Notes: generated by a model from the sequence alone, not told the origin. A stretch of 64,000 nt of DNA from Rhodococcus sp. HM1 (GCF_023218075.1 NZ_JALPTB010000003.1:62001-126000); one strand, 5' to 3'; shown: positions 24,260 through 33,031, counted from the stretch's first letter. Numbers and translations are program-made.

Positions 24260-25800
24260 GGTGTGGCGGTCAGGTAGCGGGCCCGCAGCTTGTGCTTGAC
24301 GAGTTTGCCGGTGGGGGTGCGCGGCAGGTCGTCGGAGAAGTCGATGCTGCGCGGCGCCTTGAACCGGGACACCCGTTCCCGCACATAGTCGAGCAGTTCC
24401 TGCTCGACCTCGGGGCTCGGCTCGACACCGTCGACGAGCTGAACGACCGCCTTGACCTCCTCACCCATCTCCTCGTTCGGCACACCGATCACCGCGACGT
24501 CGAACACCTTCGGATGCAGGGTGAGCACGTTCTCCGATTCCTGCGGGTAGATGTTGACGCCGCCGGAGATGATCGTGAACGCGGCACGGTCGGTCAGGTA
24601 CAGGAACCGTTCCTCGTCGAGATAGCCGATGTCACCGCTCGTCGTCCACGTCGGATGCGCGGGGTGCGTTGCCTCCTCGGTCTTCTGAGGATCGTTGTGG
24701 TACTCGAACGGGCGCTCGTCGCGCTCCCACCACACGGTGCCGATCGAGCCGATCGGCAGTTCCTCGCCCTCGTCGTCGCAGATGTGGACGATTCCCATGA
24801 CCCCGTCGCGACCCACCGAACCGGGGTGCGCGAGAGCCTGAGCGGAGTCGATGAACGTCGCGCCGGAACCCTCCGTGGACGCGTAGTACTCGTTGACGAC
24901 CGGGCCCCACCACTCGATCATCGCGCGCTTGATCTCCGGCGGGCACGGGGCCGCAGCGTGGATCGCGACCTTCATGCTGGACACGTCGTACTTCGCGCGA
25001 ACCTCCTCGGGGAGTTTCAGCATGCGCACGAACATGGTCGGCACCCACTGGCTCGCGGTCACCCGGTACCGGTCGATCAGGGCGAGTGCCTCCTCCGCAT
25101 CGAACCGATCCATGAGGACGACGGTGCCGCCGACCGACTGGATCGTCCCACAGAAACGCAGCGGCGCAGCGTGATACAGCGGCGCCGGGCACAGGTAGAC
25201 CGTCTCGGCGTCGAATCCGTACATCGGCGCGAACACGGCCGTGTAGGGATCGGGGATGTCCTGCACCTGCCCGTCGGGCAGCTTCGGCTTGATGCCCTTG
25301 GGGCGGCCGGTCGTACCGGACGAGTACAGCATGTCCTGGCCGCGGGGCTGATCGGCGAGGGGAGTGGTGTCGAACCGGGCGACGGCCTGCGCGTAGTCGT
25401 CGAAACCGGGAAGGTCGCCGCCGAACACGACGCGATGGGTCACGGCCGGGTACGCGTCCGGTGCGAGGTCGACGGCCTCGACCGCGTCCGCGGACACGAC
25501 GAGTACCTTCGCGCCGCAGTCGTTCACCACGTAGGCGGCTTCGGCGGCGGTCAGATGCCAGTTCACGACGGTGATGTAGAGACCGGACCGCAGGGCCGCC
25601 CAGTAGACCTCCATCACGCGCAGGTCGTTGTTCGAGATCAGCGCCATGTGGTCGCCCGGTCGGAGACCGAGGTCGCGGAGGTACTTCGCGAATCGCAGCG
25701 AATTCTCGTCGAGTTGCCGGTAGGTCAGCGACTCTCCGGTCGCGGGCCGGATGATGGCCGGCTTGTCAGGGGTGACGGACACGAAATTCCCGGGGTACAT
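24256..25800 (-). CDS. Acyl-CoA synthetase (AMP-forming), FadD-like
   Basis: A 514-residue adenylate-forming enzyme that activates a carboxylic acid with ATP and CoA. Motifs A3 YSSGTTGRPKG, A5 NEYYASTEG, A7/A8 TSGDIGYLDEERFLYLTDR (split here as TSGDIGYLD and LTDRAAFTIISGG) and A10 PRTPTGKLVKHKL are all intact. ATG at 25800 is the conventional start; the open frame extends upstream through a palindromic operator. It is translated just before the FAD-linked oxidase with a 4-bp overlap. The fatty or aromatic acid substrate is unknown. Confidence 0.92.
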   Translation of the reverse strand: MYPGNFVSVTPDKPAIIRPATGESLTYRQLDENSLRFAKYLRDLGLRPGDHMALISNNDLRVMEVYWAALRSGLYITVVNWHLTAAEAAYVVNDCGAKVLVVSADAVEAVDLAPDAYPAVTHRVVFGGDLPGFDDYAQAVARFDTTPLADQPRGQDMLYSSGTTGRPKGIKPKLPDGQVQDIPDPYTAVFAPMYGFDAETVYLCPAPLYHAAPLRFCGTIQSVGGTVVLMDRFDAEEALALIDRYRVTASQWVPTMFVRMLKLPEEVRAKYDVSSMKVAIHAAAPCPPEIKRAMIEWWGPVVNEYYASTEGSGATFIDSAQALAHPGSVGRDGVMGIVHICDDEGEELPIGSIGTVWWERDERPFEYHNDPQKTEEATHPAHPTWTTSGDIGYLDEERFLYLTDRAAFTIISGGVNIYPQESENVLTLHPKVFDVAVIGVPNEEMGEEVKAVVQLVDGVEPSPEVEQELLDYVRERVSRFKAPRSIDFSDDLPRTPTGKLVKHKLRARYLTATP

Positions 25801-25813
25801 GCCCACGGTCTTA

Positions 25814-25838
25814 CCACACCGTGTGGCGTACGCCACAC
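25814..25838. promoter_or_regulatory. Overlapping palindromes upstream of the acyl-CoA synthetase
   Basis: GTGTGGCGTACGCCACAC (25821-25838) is a perfect 18-bp palindrome, and CCACACCGTGTGG (25814-25826) a perfect 13-bp one sharing the GTGTGG half-site. This gives three half-sites in 25 bp between the divergent acyl-CoA synthetase and the gene at 25937. It is a strong candidate repressor operator; the regulator is not in the adjacent genes. Confidence 0.6.
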
Positions 25839-25936
25839 AGAAGTGGGATCGCGTGGTGCGGCCCGGGAGCCCACCCGACGGGGCCGTCCGGGCGTAGGCT
25901 CGCCGACACACGGCGGGCCGGGGCGGGAGGAACGAG

Positions 25937-26875
25937 ATGGCGCTCAGTGTCGATCAGGACAGGCTGTACTTCGAATTCCCCGAGGTGCATGCCGATGCCG
26001 AACTCTCCGTCTCCTTCCATCGCACGGTGCGGGTCCCGGACGACGGCACCACCTATCCGCTGCCGCCGAGCCTGGGCCGATTCCCGCTGCGTGTCGTCGA
26101 CGACGTGCTCGTGCTGCCGATGTGGCAGTCGGAGGCGTGCTGGATCAAGTTCGATGGCCGCTACCCCTTCCTCGTCAAGGTCGGCGTCGGTGATGTCGAC
26201 GCGGTGACCGGCGGAAAGTGGTCCGAGGACCCGGATTTCGAGCGGGAGGACTACTTCGAGGTGCCGGAACAACCGTGGCTCGACGGCTTCCAGGTGGCCG
26301 CGGGCAAGGTCCGGCAGTTCGTGGCAGCACCGCTCGGAGCCGGATACACGCTCGAGGAACAGCTCGCCGCCGGGGTCGCGATCGGGGGAGTGCGGATCGT
26401 CGCGTACCCGATCCGAGGACCGATCTGGGAGGAGCGCAAGAAGTTCGACGCACAGCGGCCGATGCGGGCGTTCGCGGCGCCCGAGCCGACGTCGTCGATG
26501 GGATTCGGGGCCGGAGGGGCGATCGAGCAGGGCGTCGCGACGCCCGTCGAGGAACACGACGCGTGGGACCTCGACCATCACTCGGCCGTCCGGATCGAGC
26601 TGGTCAACAGCGACCGCTGGGAAGCGCTCACCGGCGAGCAGCCGCCGACCGAACCCGTGACCGCAGAGGAATACACGAAGCGCGGATACCCGTGGTTCTC
26701 GCTCTACGAGGAAACCCCCGCCCGTCAGGGCTCCGACGAGTTCGCCGGGGTCGAAACCGTGTCCGAGGTGCGCGCCCGGCGCGGTGAATCCCCGCTTCCC
26801 GGCAACGAGCACGTCGAGCCGCCCGAGCCGATCCGGATCCGGCGTGAGCGCCGAACCCGCGACCGCCGCGGATAG
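25937..26875 (+). CDS. Uncharacterised actinobacterial protein, 312 aa
   Basis: A soluble acidic protein with distinctive stretches LYFEFPEVHADAELSVSF, LPPSLGRFPLRVVDD, PMWQSEACWIKFDG and EERKKFDAQRPMRAF. It resembles a widespread but unnamed actinobacterial family; I know no function. Trp- and Tyr-rich strands suggest a beta-rich fold, and the C-terminal 40 residues are charged and probably disordered. A GGGAGGAACGAG ribosome site precedes the ATG. It is divergent from the acyl-CoA synthetase and followed 20 bases later by the next gene, suggesting an operon through 27698. Confidence 0.75.
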   Translation: MALSVDQDRLYFEFPEVHADAELSVSFHRTVRVPDDGTTYPLPPSLGRFPLRVVDDVLVLPMWQSEACWIKFDGRYPFLVKVGVGDVDAVTGGKWSEDPDFEREDYFEVPEQPWLDGFQVAAGKVRQFVAAPLGAGYTLEEQLAAGVAIGGVRIVAYPIRGPIWEERKKFDAQRPMRAFAAPEPTSSMGFGAGGAIEQGVATPVEEHDAWDLDHHSAVRIELVNSDRWEALTGEQPPTEPVTAEEYTKRGYPWFSLYEETPARQGSDEFAGVETVSEVRARRGESPLPGNEHVEPPEPIRIRRERRTRDRRG

Positions 26876-26895
26876 ACCCGCTACCCTCGTACAAC

Positions 26896-27258
26896 ATGGG
26901 CGTCACCCAGAGAGTCGACCCCGAACCGCTCGTCGCGGAGTTGCTGGCCCGCGGTCGCGCGGCCGTCGCATTCGACCACGACGAGCGCGTCGACGCGCTG
27001 CCCGCACGCGTCGTTTCCGAAGGCGAGAAGCTGCGGGCCGGACTCCACCCGGAATCCCTCCCGGCGGATGCCGCGTTCGACCGGGTCACGCTGATCCTCG
27101 ACGACGGATCGTTCTGGTTCGAGCTGCGCGCGGTGAACCTGCGCGGCCGGATGGTGCGGGCCGCCGATGTCACGACCGACGGCCTCGCCTGGTTCGATCT
27201 CGAGCAGCGCCGCGCCACTGGATGGGACTACGCCAAGCTGCACGAGGAGCCGTCGTGA
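26896..27258 (+). CDS. Uncharacterised 120-aa protein
   Basis: A small acidic protein starting MGVTQRVDPEPLVAELL and ending WDYAKLHEEPS, with a central GSFWFELRAVNLRGRMVRAADV segment. No known domain was recognised. Its stop overlaps the GTG start of the PNPOx-like gene by four bases (GTGA), so the two are translationally coupled, and it follows the 312-aa gene closely. Confidence 0.7.
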   Translation: MGVTQRVDPEPLVAELLARGRAAVAFDHDERVDALPARVVSEGEKLRAGLHPESLPADAAFDRVTLILDDGSFWFELRAVNLRGRMVRAADVTTDGLAWFDLEQRRATGWDYAKLHEEPS

Positions 27259-27698
27259 CCCCGGACGATCCGATCGCCGCCACGTTCTTCGAGCATTCGC
27301 TCGTCGCGCGGGTCGCGACCCGGTCGCCGAAGGGGCGTCCGGCCATGACACCTCTGTGGTTCCTGTACGACCGAGGCCGGCTGTTCCTGGCCACCGGCCG
27401 GGACACCGTCGCGGCCCGCAACACCACGGTGAACCCCGAGGTCGTCGTGCTGCTCGACGCGGAGGGGAAGGGCCGCTCGGACCACGTCCTCCGGGTCCGC
27501 GGACGCGCGAAGGTACACCCCGGAGCCCCGTCGCTGCGCGCGCTGGCGTTGCTCGGCCGCAAGTACTACCTCGGCGGCTGGCGCTCGGAGCTCGGGCACA
27601 TCCGCCTGTGGCGGCTGCGGACGCGCTACTACGGTCAGGCGGAGGGCGCGGTGATCGAGATCGAACCGCTCAGCGCGGAGCTGCTGCCTCGCCCCTGA
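27255..27698 (+). CDS. Pyridoxamine 5'-phosphate oxidase-like flavin/F420 protein
   Basis: A 147-residue split-barrel protein. The N-terminal ATFFEHSLVARVATRSPKGRPAMTPLWFLYD, then the LATGRDTVAARNTTVNPEVVVLLDAEG region, are typical of the PNPOx-like / F420-dependent (FDOR-B) families that bind flavin or deazaflavin on a dimeric barrel. The actual cofactor and reaction cannot be decided. GTG at 27255 overlaps the previous stop. It differs from the second PNPOx-like protein at 35068. Confidence 0.8.
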   Translation: MTPDDPIAATFFEHSLVARVATRSPKGRPAMTPLWFLYDRGRLFLATGRDTVAARNTTVNPEVVVLLDAEGKGRSDHVLRVRGRAKVHPGAPSLRALALLGRKYYLGGWRSELGHIRLWRLRTRYYGQAEGAVIEIEPLSAELLPRP

Positions 27699-27776
27699 CG
27701 TGAACTCGTGGGCGCCGGATGATTGAGGTCGGCGAGGACGGGTAACTCGTTTGCACCCGCGAACGAAGGAACCCCG

Positions 27777-28292
27777 ATGACTCTCACCTCGGAACCCGCA
27801 GCGAAGCTCGACAGCCCCCGTGACGAACCGGAGGACGAGCGGAATCTCGGCGGGCACCTGATGGTCCTGGTTCTGTACGGCGTTCTCGTTGTAGGCATCG
27901 CTGCGTTGTCGGTGGTGACCGGCAGACAGCTGCCCCGGAGAATGAGCACCCGCGATCTGCTTCTCGCCGCGGTTGCGGTCCACAAACTGTCGCGCACGAT
28001 CACCAAGGACGAGGTGACCAACCCGCTTCGCGCACCGTTCACCGACCACGACGGCGACTGCGGGCCCGCAGAGGTGATGGAGTCCCCGAAGTACCGGAAC
28101 GGAGCCCGGCGCAGCCTGGGTGAACTACTGACCTGCCCGTTCTGCTTCGACGTCTGGGCCGTTGCCGTTCTCACCGTGGGGCGGGTGTTCGCGCCGCGCC
28201 CGACCGCACTCTGTGTGGACGCCCTCGCGGTCCTGACAGGAGCGGACTTTCTTCATCTCGCGTACGCGAGGGCCCAGCAGGTCGCGGGGTGA
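27777..28292 (+). CDS. DUF1360 family membrane protein
   Basis: A 171-residue protein with a membrane segment near residues 25-44, a helix AAVAVHKLSRTITKDEVTNPLRAPF that is the hallmark of DUF1360, and a CPFCFDVWA motif with two cysteines before a further hydrophobic segment. Relatives include Bacillus YjcA, a membrane protein of unknown role. ATG at 27777 follows a gaagga site; the frame stays open upstream to 27723 without support. The MBL-fold gene begins seven bases after its stop, so the two form a unit. Confidence 0.82.
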   Translation: MTLTSEPAAKLDSPRDEPEDERNLGGHLMVLVLYGVLVVGIAALSVVTGRQLPRRMSTRDLLLAAVAVHKLSRTITKDEVTNPLRAPFTDHDGDCGPAEVMESPKYRNGARRSLGELLTCPFCFDVWAVAVLTVGRVFAPRPTALCVDALAVLTGADFLHLAYARAQQVAG

Positions 28293-28299
28293 GGCGGAC

Positions 28300-29043
28300 A
28301 TGATCACTCTCGGCGTCGCCGACGGCATCCATCTGATCGGCCACGCACACGTCAACTGCTACGTCGTCGAGGACGACGACGGGGTGACCTTGCTGGACGC
28401 GGGCCTGCCGAGCATGTGGCAGATGGTGGAGGAGGTGCTCGCGCGTTGCCGGCGCGCCCCCGTCGACATCCGCGCTCTGATCCTGACCCACGCCCACTTC
28501 GACCACCTCGGGTTCGCCGCCCGGGCGCGCCGCGAGTGGAATGTGCCGATCCTCGTCCATCCCGGCGACGAACGTCTGGCCGCGCACCCCTACCGCTACA
28601 CACCCCAACGCAACCGGTTCCTCTACGCGCTGACCCACCCCCGGTCCCTTCCGATCCTCGCTCGCATGGCGGCCGCCGGCGCGCTCACGGTGAAGGGTGT
28701 CCGGGACGTCGAAAAGCTTTCCACCGGAACCGCATTGGATGTACCGGGGCGACCGGTGGCCGCGCATACGCCCGGGCACACCGACGGCCACTGCATCCTG
28801 CACCTGGCCGATCGCGGTGTGGTGTTCAGCGGTGACGCGCTCGTCACGCTCGATCCCTACACCGGCGGTGAGGGACCCCAGATCGTCGCCTCGGCGGCCA
28901 CCAAGGACACCCGCCGCGCGATCGAATCGCTGACCGCCATTGCCGCCACCGGTGCCGGCACGGTCCTGCCCGGCCACGGAGCGCCGTGGACCGACGGGGT
29001 CGAGGAGGCGGTGCGTCGAGCGGTCGAACGCGGGGAACACTGA
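28300..29043 (+). CDS. MBL-fold metallo-hydrolase
   Basis: A 247-residue metallo-beta-lactamase-fold hydrolase. The zinc-binding motif THAHFDHLG, the later HTPGHTDGH, GDAL and LPGHG carry all usual ligands for two metal ions. The N-terminal GIHLIGHAHVNCYVVEDDDGVTLLDAG is typical of the glyoxalase-II/lactonase-like branch. The physiological substrate is unknown. It follows the DUF1360 gene by seven bases and ends shortly before a 49-residue gene. Confidence 0.9.
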   Translation: MITLGVADGIHLIGHAHVNCYVVEDDDGVTLLDAGLPSMWQMVEEVLARCRRAPVDIRALILTHAHFDHLGFAARARREWNVPILVHPGDERLAAHPYRYTPQRNRFLYALTHPRSLPILARMAAAGALTVKGVRDVEKLSTGTALDVPGRPVAAHTPGHTDGHCILHLADRGVVFSGDALVTLDPYTGGEGPQIVASAATKDTRRAIESLTAIAATGAGTVLPGHGAPWTDGVEEAVRRAVERGEH

Positions 29044-29100
29044 CCATCCGCAGGCTGTGAGTAGGCGTTCACGACAGAGGTGAAAGGAGTTCCGGGACAG

Positions 29101-29250
29101 ATGACTACGACCGATGTGCAAGACCTCGGCCCGGCCGAGGCGGAGGGACCGGAGCCGGTACGGCCGTGGACGACGGGAGCAGGCTTCAGTACGGCCGAGA
29201 TCAAGGCCCGCATCGAAGCCATGTTCGCCGACCACCCCGAGGTTCCGTAG
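29101..29250 (+). CDS. Small 49-residue protein upstream of alcohol dehydrogenase
   Basis: The frame begins MTTTDVQDLGPAEAEG and ends FADHPEVP, with a helix FSTAEIKARIEAMF in its C-terminal half. It is acidic and too short for a named domain. An AAGGAG site lies about a dozen bases before the ATG, and the next gene begins 50 bases later with its own site. The helix could be a binding peptide. Confidence that it is translated rests on the ribosome site and position only. Confidence 0.5.
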   Translation: MTTTDVQDLGPAEAEGPEPVRPWTTGAGFSTAEIKARIEAMFADHPEVP

Positions 29251-29300
29251 AAGGATTCCGGCGCAGAGCCGGGATCGAGAATCCAGAGCCGGGAGGCGAA

Positions 29301-30449
29301 TTGAAAGCGATGGTGTACCGCGGACCGTACAAGGTCCGGGTGGAGGAAAAGGATGTTCCGCGCATCGAGCACCCGAACGACGCGATCGTGCGGGTCGTGC
29401 GCGCCGCGATCTGTGGGTCGGATCTGCATCTCTATCACGGCATGATGCCCGACACCCGAGTGGGCATGACGTTCGGTCACGAGTTCGTCGGCGTGGTGCA
29501 CGAAGTCGGGTCGTCGGTCCGGAACGTGCAACCCGGGGACCGGGTGATGGTGCCGTTCAACATCTACTGCGGCTCGTGCTATTTCTGTGCGCGGGGCCTG
29601 TATTCGAACTGCCACAACGTCAATCCCAACGCCACCGCGGTCGGGGGGATCTACGGGTATTCGCACACGTGCGGCGGATACGACGGCGGCCAGGCGGAGT
29701 TCGTGCGCGTGCCGTTCGCGGACGTCGGGCCGCAGAAGATTCCGGTTTGGATGGACGACGAGGACGCGCTGCTATGCACCGACGCCCTGGCGACCGGATA
29801 CTTCGGGGCGCAGCTCGGTGACATCGTCGAGGGTGACACCGTGGTGGTGTTCGGCGCCGGCCCGGTGGGTCTGTACGCCGCGAAGAGTTCGTGGTTCATG
29901 GGTGCCGGGCGGGTGATCGTGATCGACCACCTCGAATACCGGCTCGAGAAGGCGCGTACCTTCGCCCACGCCGAGACCTACAACTTCGCCGAGTACGACG
30001 ACATCGTCGTGCAGATGAAGAAGGCCACCGATCATCTCGGGGCAGACGTGGTCATCGACGCGGTCGGCGCGGAAGCCGACGGCAACCTGCTGCAGCACGT
30101 GACCTCGACCAAGTTCAAGCTGCAGGGTGGGTCACCCATCGCGTTGAACTGGGCCATCGACTCGGTCCGCAAGGGTGGAACGGTCTCGGTGATGGGTGCC
30201 TACGGGCCGATGTTCAGCGCCGTGAAGTTCGGGGATGCGATGAACAAGGGGCTGACGCTGCGGATGAACCAGTGTCCGGTCAAACGCCAGTGGCCGCGCC
30301 TGTTCGAGCACATCCGGAGTGGCGTGATCAAGCCGAACGACATTGTCACGCACCGCATCCCGCTGGAACACATCGCCGAGGGCTATCACATCTTCTCCGC
30401 GAAACTCGACGACTGCATCAAGCCGGTCATCGTGCCGGACACTGCGTGA
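29301..30449 (+). CDS. Zinc-dependent alcohol dehydrogenase (glutathione-independent FDH-like)
   Basis: A 382-residue medium-chain dehydrogenase. Catalytic-zinc ligands Cys in AAICGSDLH and the GHEFVG motif, structural-zinc cysteines in YCGSCYFCARGLYSNC, and the NAD-binding VVVFGAGPVGLYAAK are all present; NAD specificity is suggested by an acidic residue in VIVIDHLEYR. This type oxidises alcohols or formaldehyde. A TTG start at 29301 is chosen: GGGAGG is four bases upstream and MKAMVY matches the usual start, while the ATG at 29310 is too far. It heads an operon with two membrane-associated proteins. Confidence 0.9.
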   Translation: MKAMVYRGPYKVRVEEKDVPRIEHPNDAIVRVVRAAICGSDLHLYHGMMPDTRVGMTFGHEFVGVVHEVGSSVRNVQPGDRVMVPFNIYCGSCYFCARGLYSNCHNVNPNATAVGGIYGYSHTCGGYDGGQAEFVRVPFADVGPQKIPVWMDDEDALLCTDALATGYFGAQLGDIVEGDTVVVFGAGPVGLYAAKSSWFMGAGRVIVIDHLEYRLEKARTFAHAETYNFAEYDDIVVQMKKATDHLGADVVIDAVGAEADGNLLQHVTSTKFKLQGGSPIALNWAIDSVRKGGTVSVMGAYGPMFSAVKFGDAMNKGLTLRMNQCPVKRQWPRLFEHIRSGVIKPNDIVTHRIPLEHIAEGYHIFSAKLDDCIKPVIVPDTA

Positions 30450-30461
30450 AAGGACTGCGCG

Positions 30462-31073
30462 ATGACGAAGCCACCGACACCCGCCGCGTACACCGCGAGC
30501 CCGCACCCGCGTCCGGACTCGGACGCTCTGCGCGCACGGATACCGGGATGGGGGGTCGACCTCGATCCGAAGGACCGGCCGGCGGTGCCGAAGGAGCGTT
30601 TCGCGCCGGAAGCCACGGGAGCGCACTGGGACTTCCCGGATCGGCAGGAAGAGAAGTGGCCCCGGGAACGCTCGGTCGAACATGCCCTGCTGACCCCGGT
30701 GTTCGGCACCTCCTGCCCGCCGAAGGGGCTGTCGGGAGTCGTCCGCAAGTACGCCTACCGCCGATTCAGCGAAGGACGCGCTGCGCACTGGCTGCTGCTG
30801 CTCGGCGCCGACCGGATCGACGCCGTCGAATCCCACCTGAGGTCGTTCGTGTCCACGCGCCCGGACAACCCGTTCACCGAGACCGGCATCCGCAGCGAGT
30901 TCACGCACGGAGGGGCCCGCTCGCGCCTCGGACGGCGACGCGTCGACACGGCCCATCAGTGGATGGATCCGATTCTCGTGGGCGGACCCTGGGTTCTCGG
31001 CATCGGTGCAGCGGCGGCCGTCGCCGTGCGGGGTGCGCTGATGCGGACCCGCAGCGGTAGCCCGTCATCATGA
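30462..31073 (+). CDS. Uncharacterised 203-aa protein with C-terminal membrane helix
   Basis: The first 165 residues are soluble and rich in proline, with GTSCPPKGLSGVVRKYAYRRFSEGRAAHWLLLLGADRIDAVE as the most conserved-looking part (split over about 80-120). A single hydrophobic helix at about 172-192 (ILVGGPWVLGIGAAAAVAV) anchors the C-terminus. Such proteins often follow zinc alcohol dehydrogenase genes in soil bacteria, but I know no function. The next gene overlaps by four bases. Confidence 0.75.
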   Translation: MTKPPTPAAYTASPHPRPDSDALRARIPGWGVDLDPKDRPAVPKERFAPEATGAHWDFPDRQEEKWPRERSVEHALLTPVFGTSCPPKGLSGVVRKYAYRRFSEGRAAHWLLLLGADRIDAVESHLRSFVSTRPDNPFTETGIRSEFTHGGARSRLGRRRVDTAHQWMDPILVGGPWVLGIGAAAAVAVRGALMRTRSGSPSS

Positions 31074-31456
31074 CCACCGCCGTTGCCGAAGCCGATCGTC
31101 TCGGCGTCGGGCTCGCGCGCGTCCATGGATGGTGCAACTTTCTCGGCGGGCTGTGGCCGCTCGTGCACAGACGCAGTTTCGAAGCGATCTTCGGTCCGAA
31201 AAAGGACCGGTGGCTGATGTACACGGTGGCAGGTCTGCTCGTGGGCAACGGAGCGGTGCAACTGCGATCCGAGGGCACTGTCGAGGGAACACACGCGGCG
31301 CGGCGGGTCGGGGTGGCCACCGCCGCCACCCTGCTCACCGTCGACCTCGTCTATGTTCCCGCCGGACGGATCCCGAAGACCTACCTTCTGGACGCGGCCA
31401 TGGAAGGCGCGCTGCTCGCCGCCTGGGCGTGGCACGCGCGGACGCGGGGACCGTGA
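31070..31456 (+). CDS. Small membrane protein, 128 aa
   Basis: A protein with two to four hydrophobic segments, WLMYTVAGLLVGNGAVQL, GVATAATLLTVDLVYV and LLDAAMEGALLAAWAWHA. The N-terminal part HGWCNFLGGLWPLVHRRSFEAIFGPK is distinctive and recurs in such operons. It overlaps the preceding gene by ATGA and ends four bases from the convergent pcd gene. No function is known. Confidence 0.78.
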   Translation: MTTAVAEADRLGVGLARVHGWCNFLGGLWPLVHRRSFEAIFGPKKDRWLMYTVAGLLVGNGAVQLRSEGTVEGTHAARRVGVATAATLLTVDLVYVPAGRIPKTYLLDAAMEGALLAAWAWHARTRGP

Positions 31457-31459
31457 CCG

Positions 31460-32995
31460 TCAGCCGAACTCGACGCCCTGCGCGAGAGGCAGCTCGTCGG
31501 AGTAGTTGATCGTGTTGGTGGCGCGGCGCATGTACGCCTTCCACGAGTCCGATCCGGATTCGCGGCCGCCGCCGGTCTCCTTCTCGCCACCGAAAGCGCC
31601 GCCGATCTCGGCGCCCGACGTGCCGATGTTGACATTCGCGATGCCGCAATCGGATGCGGCCAGGAAGCGTTCGGCCTCACGGGAATCGGTGGTGAAGATC
31701 GACGACGCCAAGCCCTGCGGCACCGCGTTGTGCAGCGCGATCGCCTCGTCGAAATCGTCGTAGGTCAGCACGTACAGGATCGGCGCGAAGGTCTCCTCCC
31801 GAACCACTTCCGTCTGCGCGGGCATGCGGACGAGCGCGGGGGAGACGTAGAACGACTCGCCGGGACTCTCGACACGTTCGCCGCCGGTGACGCGCACGCC
31901 GCCGTCGAGCTCGGCACGTTCGAGCGCCTTGCACATCGCCTCGTACGCGCGACCGGAGATCAAGGGGCCCACCAGGACTCCGTCGTCGAACGGGTTGCCG
32001 ATCCGCAGACCCGAATAGGCGGTCGCGATGCGGCGGACCAGTTCGTCGGCCACCGACCGGTGCACGATGAGCCGGCGCAGTGTGGTGCAGCGTTGTCCGG
32101 CGGTGCCGGCGGCGGCGAACACGACGGCCCGCACCGTCAGGTCCGGATCGGCCGACGGAGCGACGATCGCGCCGTTGTTCCCGCCGAGTTCGAGCAGCAC
32201 CCGGCCGAAGCGCGCCGCGACCCGGGGGCCGACGATGCGGCCCATGCGCACCGACCCCGTCGCGCTGACCAGCGCGACGCGGGGGTCGTCGACGAGTGCC
32301 TCGCCGACGGTGGCGTCCCCGAGCAGCACGTGGTGCAGTGCATCCGGTGCCCCCACGTCGCTCGCGGCGCGGCGCAGGAGCGCGTCGCAGGCCAGCGCGG
32401 TCAGCGGGGTGGTCTCCGACGGCTTCCACACCACCGGATCGCCGCACACCAGGGCGATCGCGGTGTTCCAGGACCACACGGCGACCGGAAAGTTGAACGC
32501 GGAGATCACGCCGACGACACCGAGGGGATGCCAGGTCTCCATGAGCCGGTGCCCGGGGCGCTCCGACGGCATCGTGCGACCGTAGAGCTGACGCGACAGT
32601 CCGACCGCGAAGTCGCAGACGTCGATCATCTCCTGCACCTCGCCGAGTGCCTCGGAGGTGATCTTCCCGGCCTCGAGGGTGACCAGCTCGGCCAGATCGG
32701 CCTTGTGCTCGGTGAGCAGCTCCGAGAGCCGCCGCACGAGCCGCCCCCGTTGCGGCGCCGGCACCGCCCGCCAGACGGTGAAGGCTTCGGCGGCGGCGGA
32801 GATCGCGACGTCGAGGTCGGCGGCGGTGTGCGGGTGGAGGCGTGCGAGCTCGGTGCCGTCGATCGGGGTGGTCACGACGAGGGAGCCGTCGCGCGCCGGA
32901 CTCGGTGCCCCGCATCGCTGCAGGGCCTGTGCGGCGCGGGTGGCGAGATCTGCGCTCGGATGCGGTGGGGCCGGATGCCCTGAGGGCGCATTCAT
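31460..32995 (-). CDS. pcd: L-piperidine-6-carboxylate / aminoadipate-semialdehyde dehydrogenase
   Basis: A 511-residue aldehyde dehydrogenase of the ALDH7 type. General base Glu269 lies in LLELGGNNG and catalytic Cys303 in GTAGQRCTTLRRL; the NAD-binding SATGSVRMG is present. Together with Lat it converts the semialdehyde of alpha-aminoadipate (or its cyclic form) to alpha-aminoadipate in lysine breakdown. Only 36 bp separate its ATG from the divergent lrpA GTG, so both promoters must overlap. The order pcd, lrpA, lat matches Rv3293-Rv3290c in M. tuberculosis as I recall. Confidence 0.93.
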   Translation of the reverse strand: MNAPSGHPAPPHPSADLATRAAQALQRCGAPSPARDGSLVVTTPIDGTELARLHPHTAADLDVAISAAAEAFTVWRAVPAPQRGRLVRRLSELLTEHKADLAELVTLEAGKITSEALGEVQEMIDVCDFAVGLSRQLYGRTMPSERPGHRLMETWHPLGVVGVISAFNFPVAVWSWNTAIALVCGDPVVWKPSETTPLTALACDALLRRAASDVGAPDALHHVLLGDATVGEALVDDPRVALVSATGSVRMGRIVGPRVAARFGRVLLELGGNNGAIVAPSADPDLTVRAVVFAAAGTAGQRCTTLRRLIVHRSVADELVRRIATAYSGLRIGNPFDDGVLVGPLISGRAYEAMCKALERAELDGGVRVTGGERVESPGESFYVSPALVRMPAQTEVVREETFAPILYVLTYDDFDEAIALHNAVPQGLASSIFTTDSREAERFLAASDCGIANVNIGTSGAEIGGAFGGEKETGGGRESGSDSWKAYMRRATNTINYSDELPLAQGVEFG

Positions 32996-33031
32996 GGGTG
33001 CGGTCCTTCCGTGCTCGGATAACCTGCGCTC

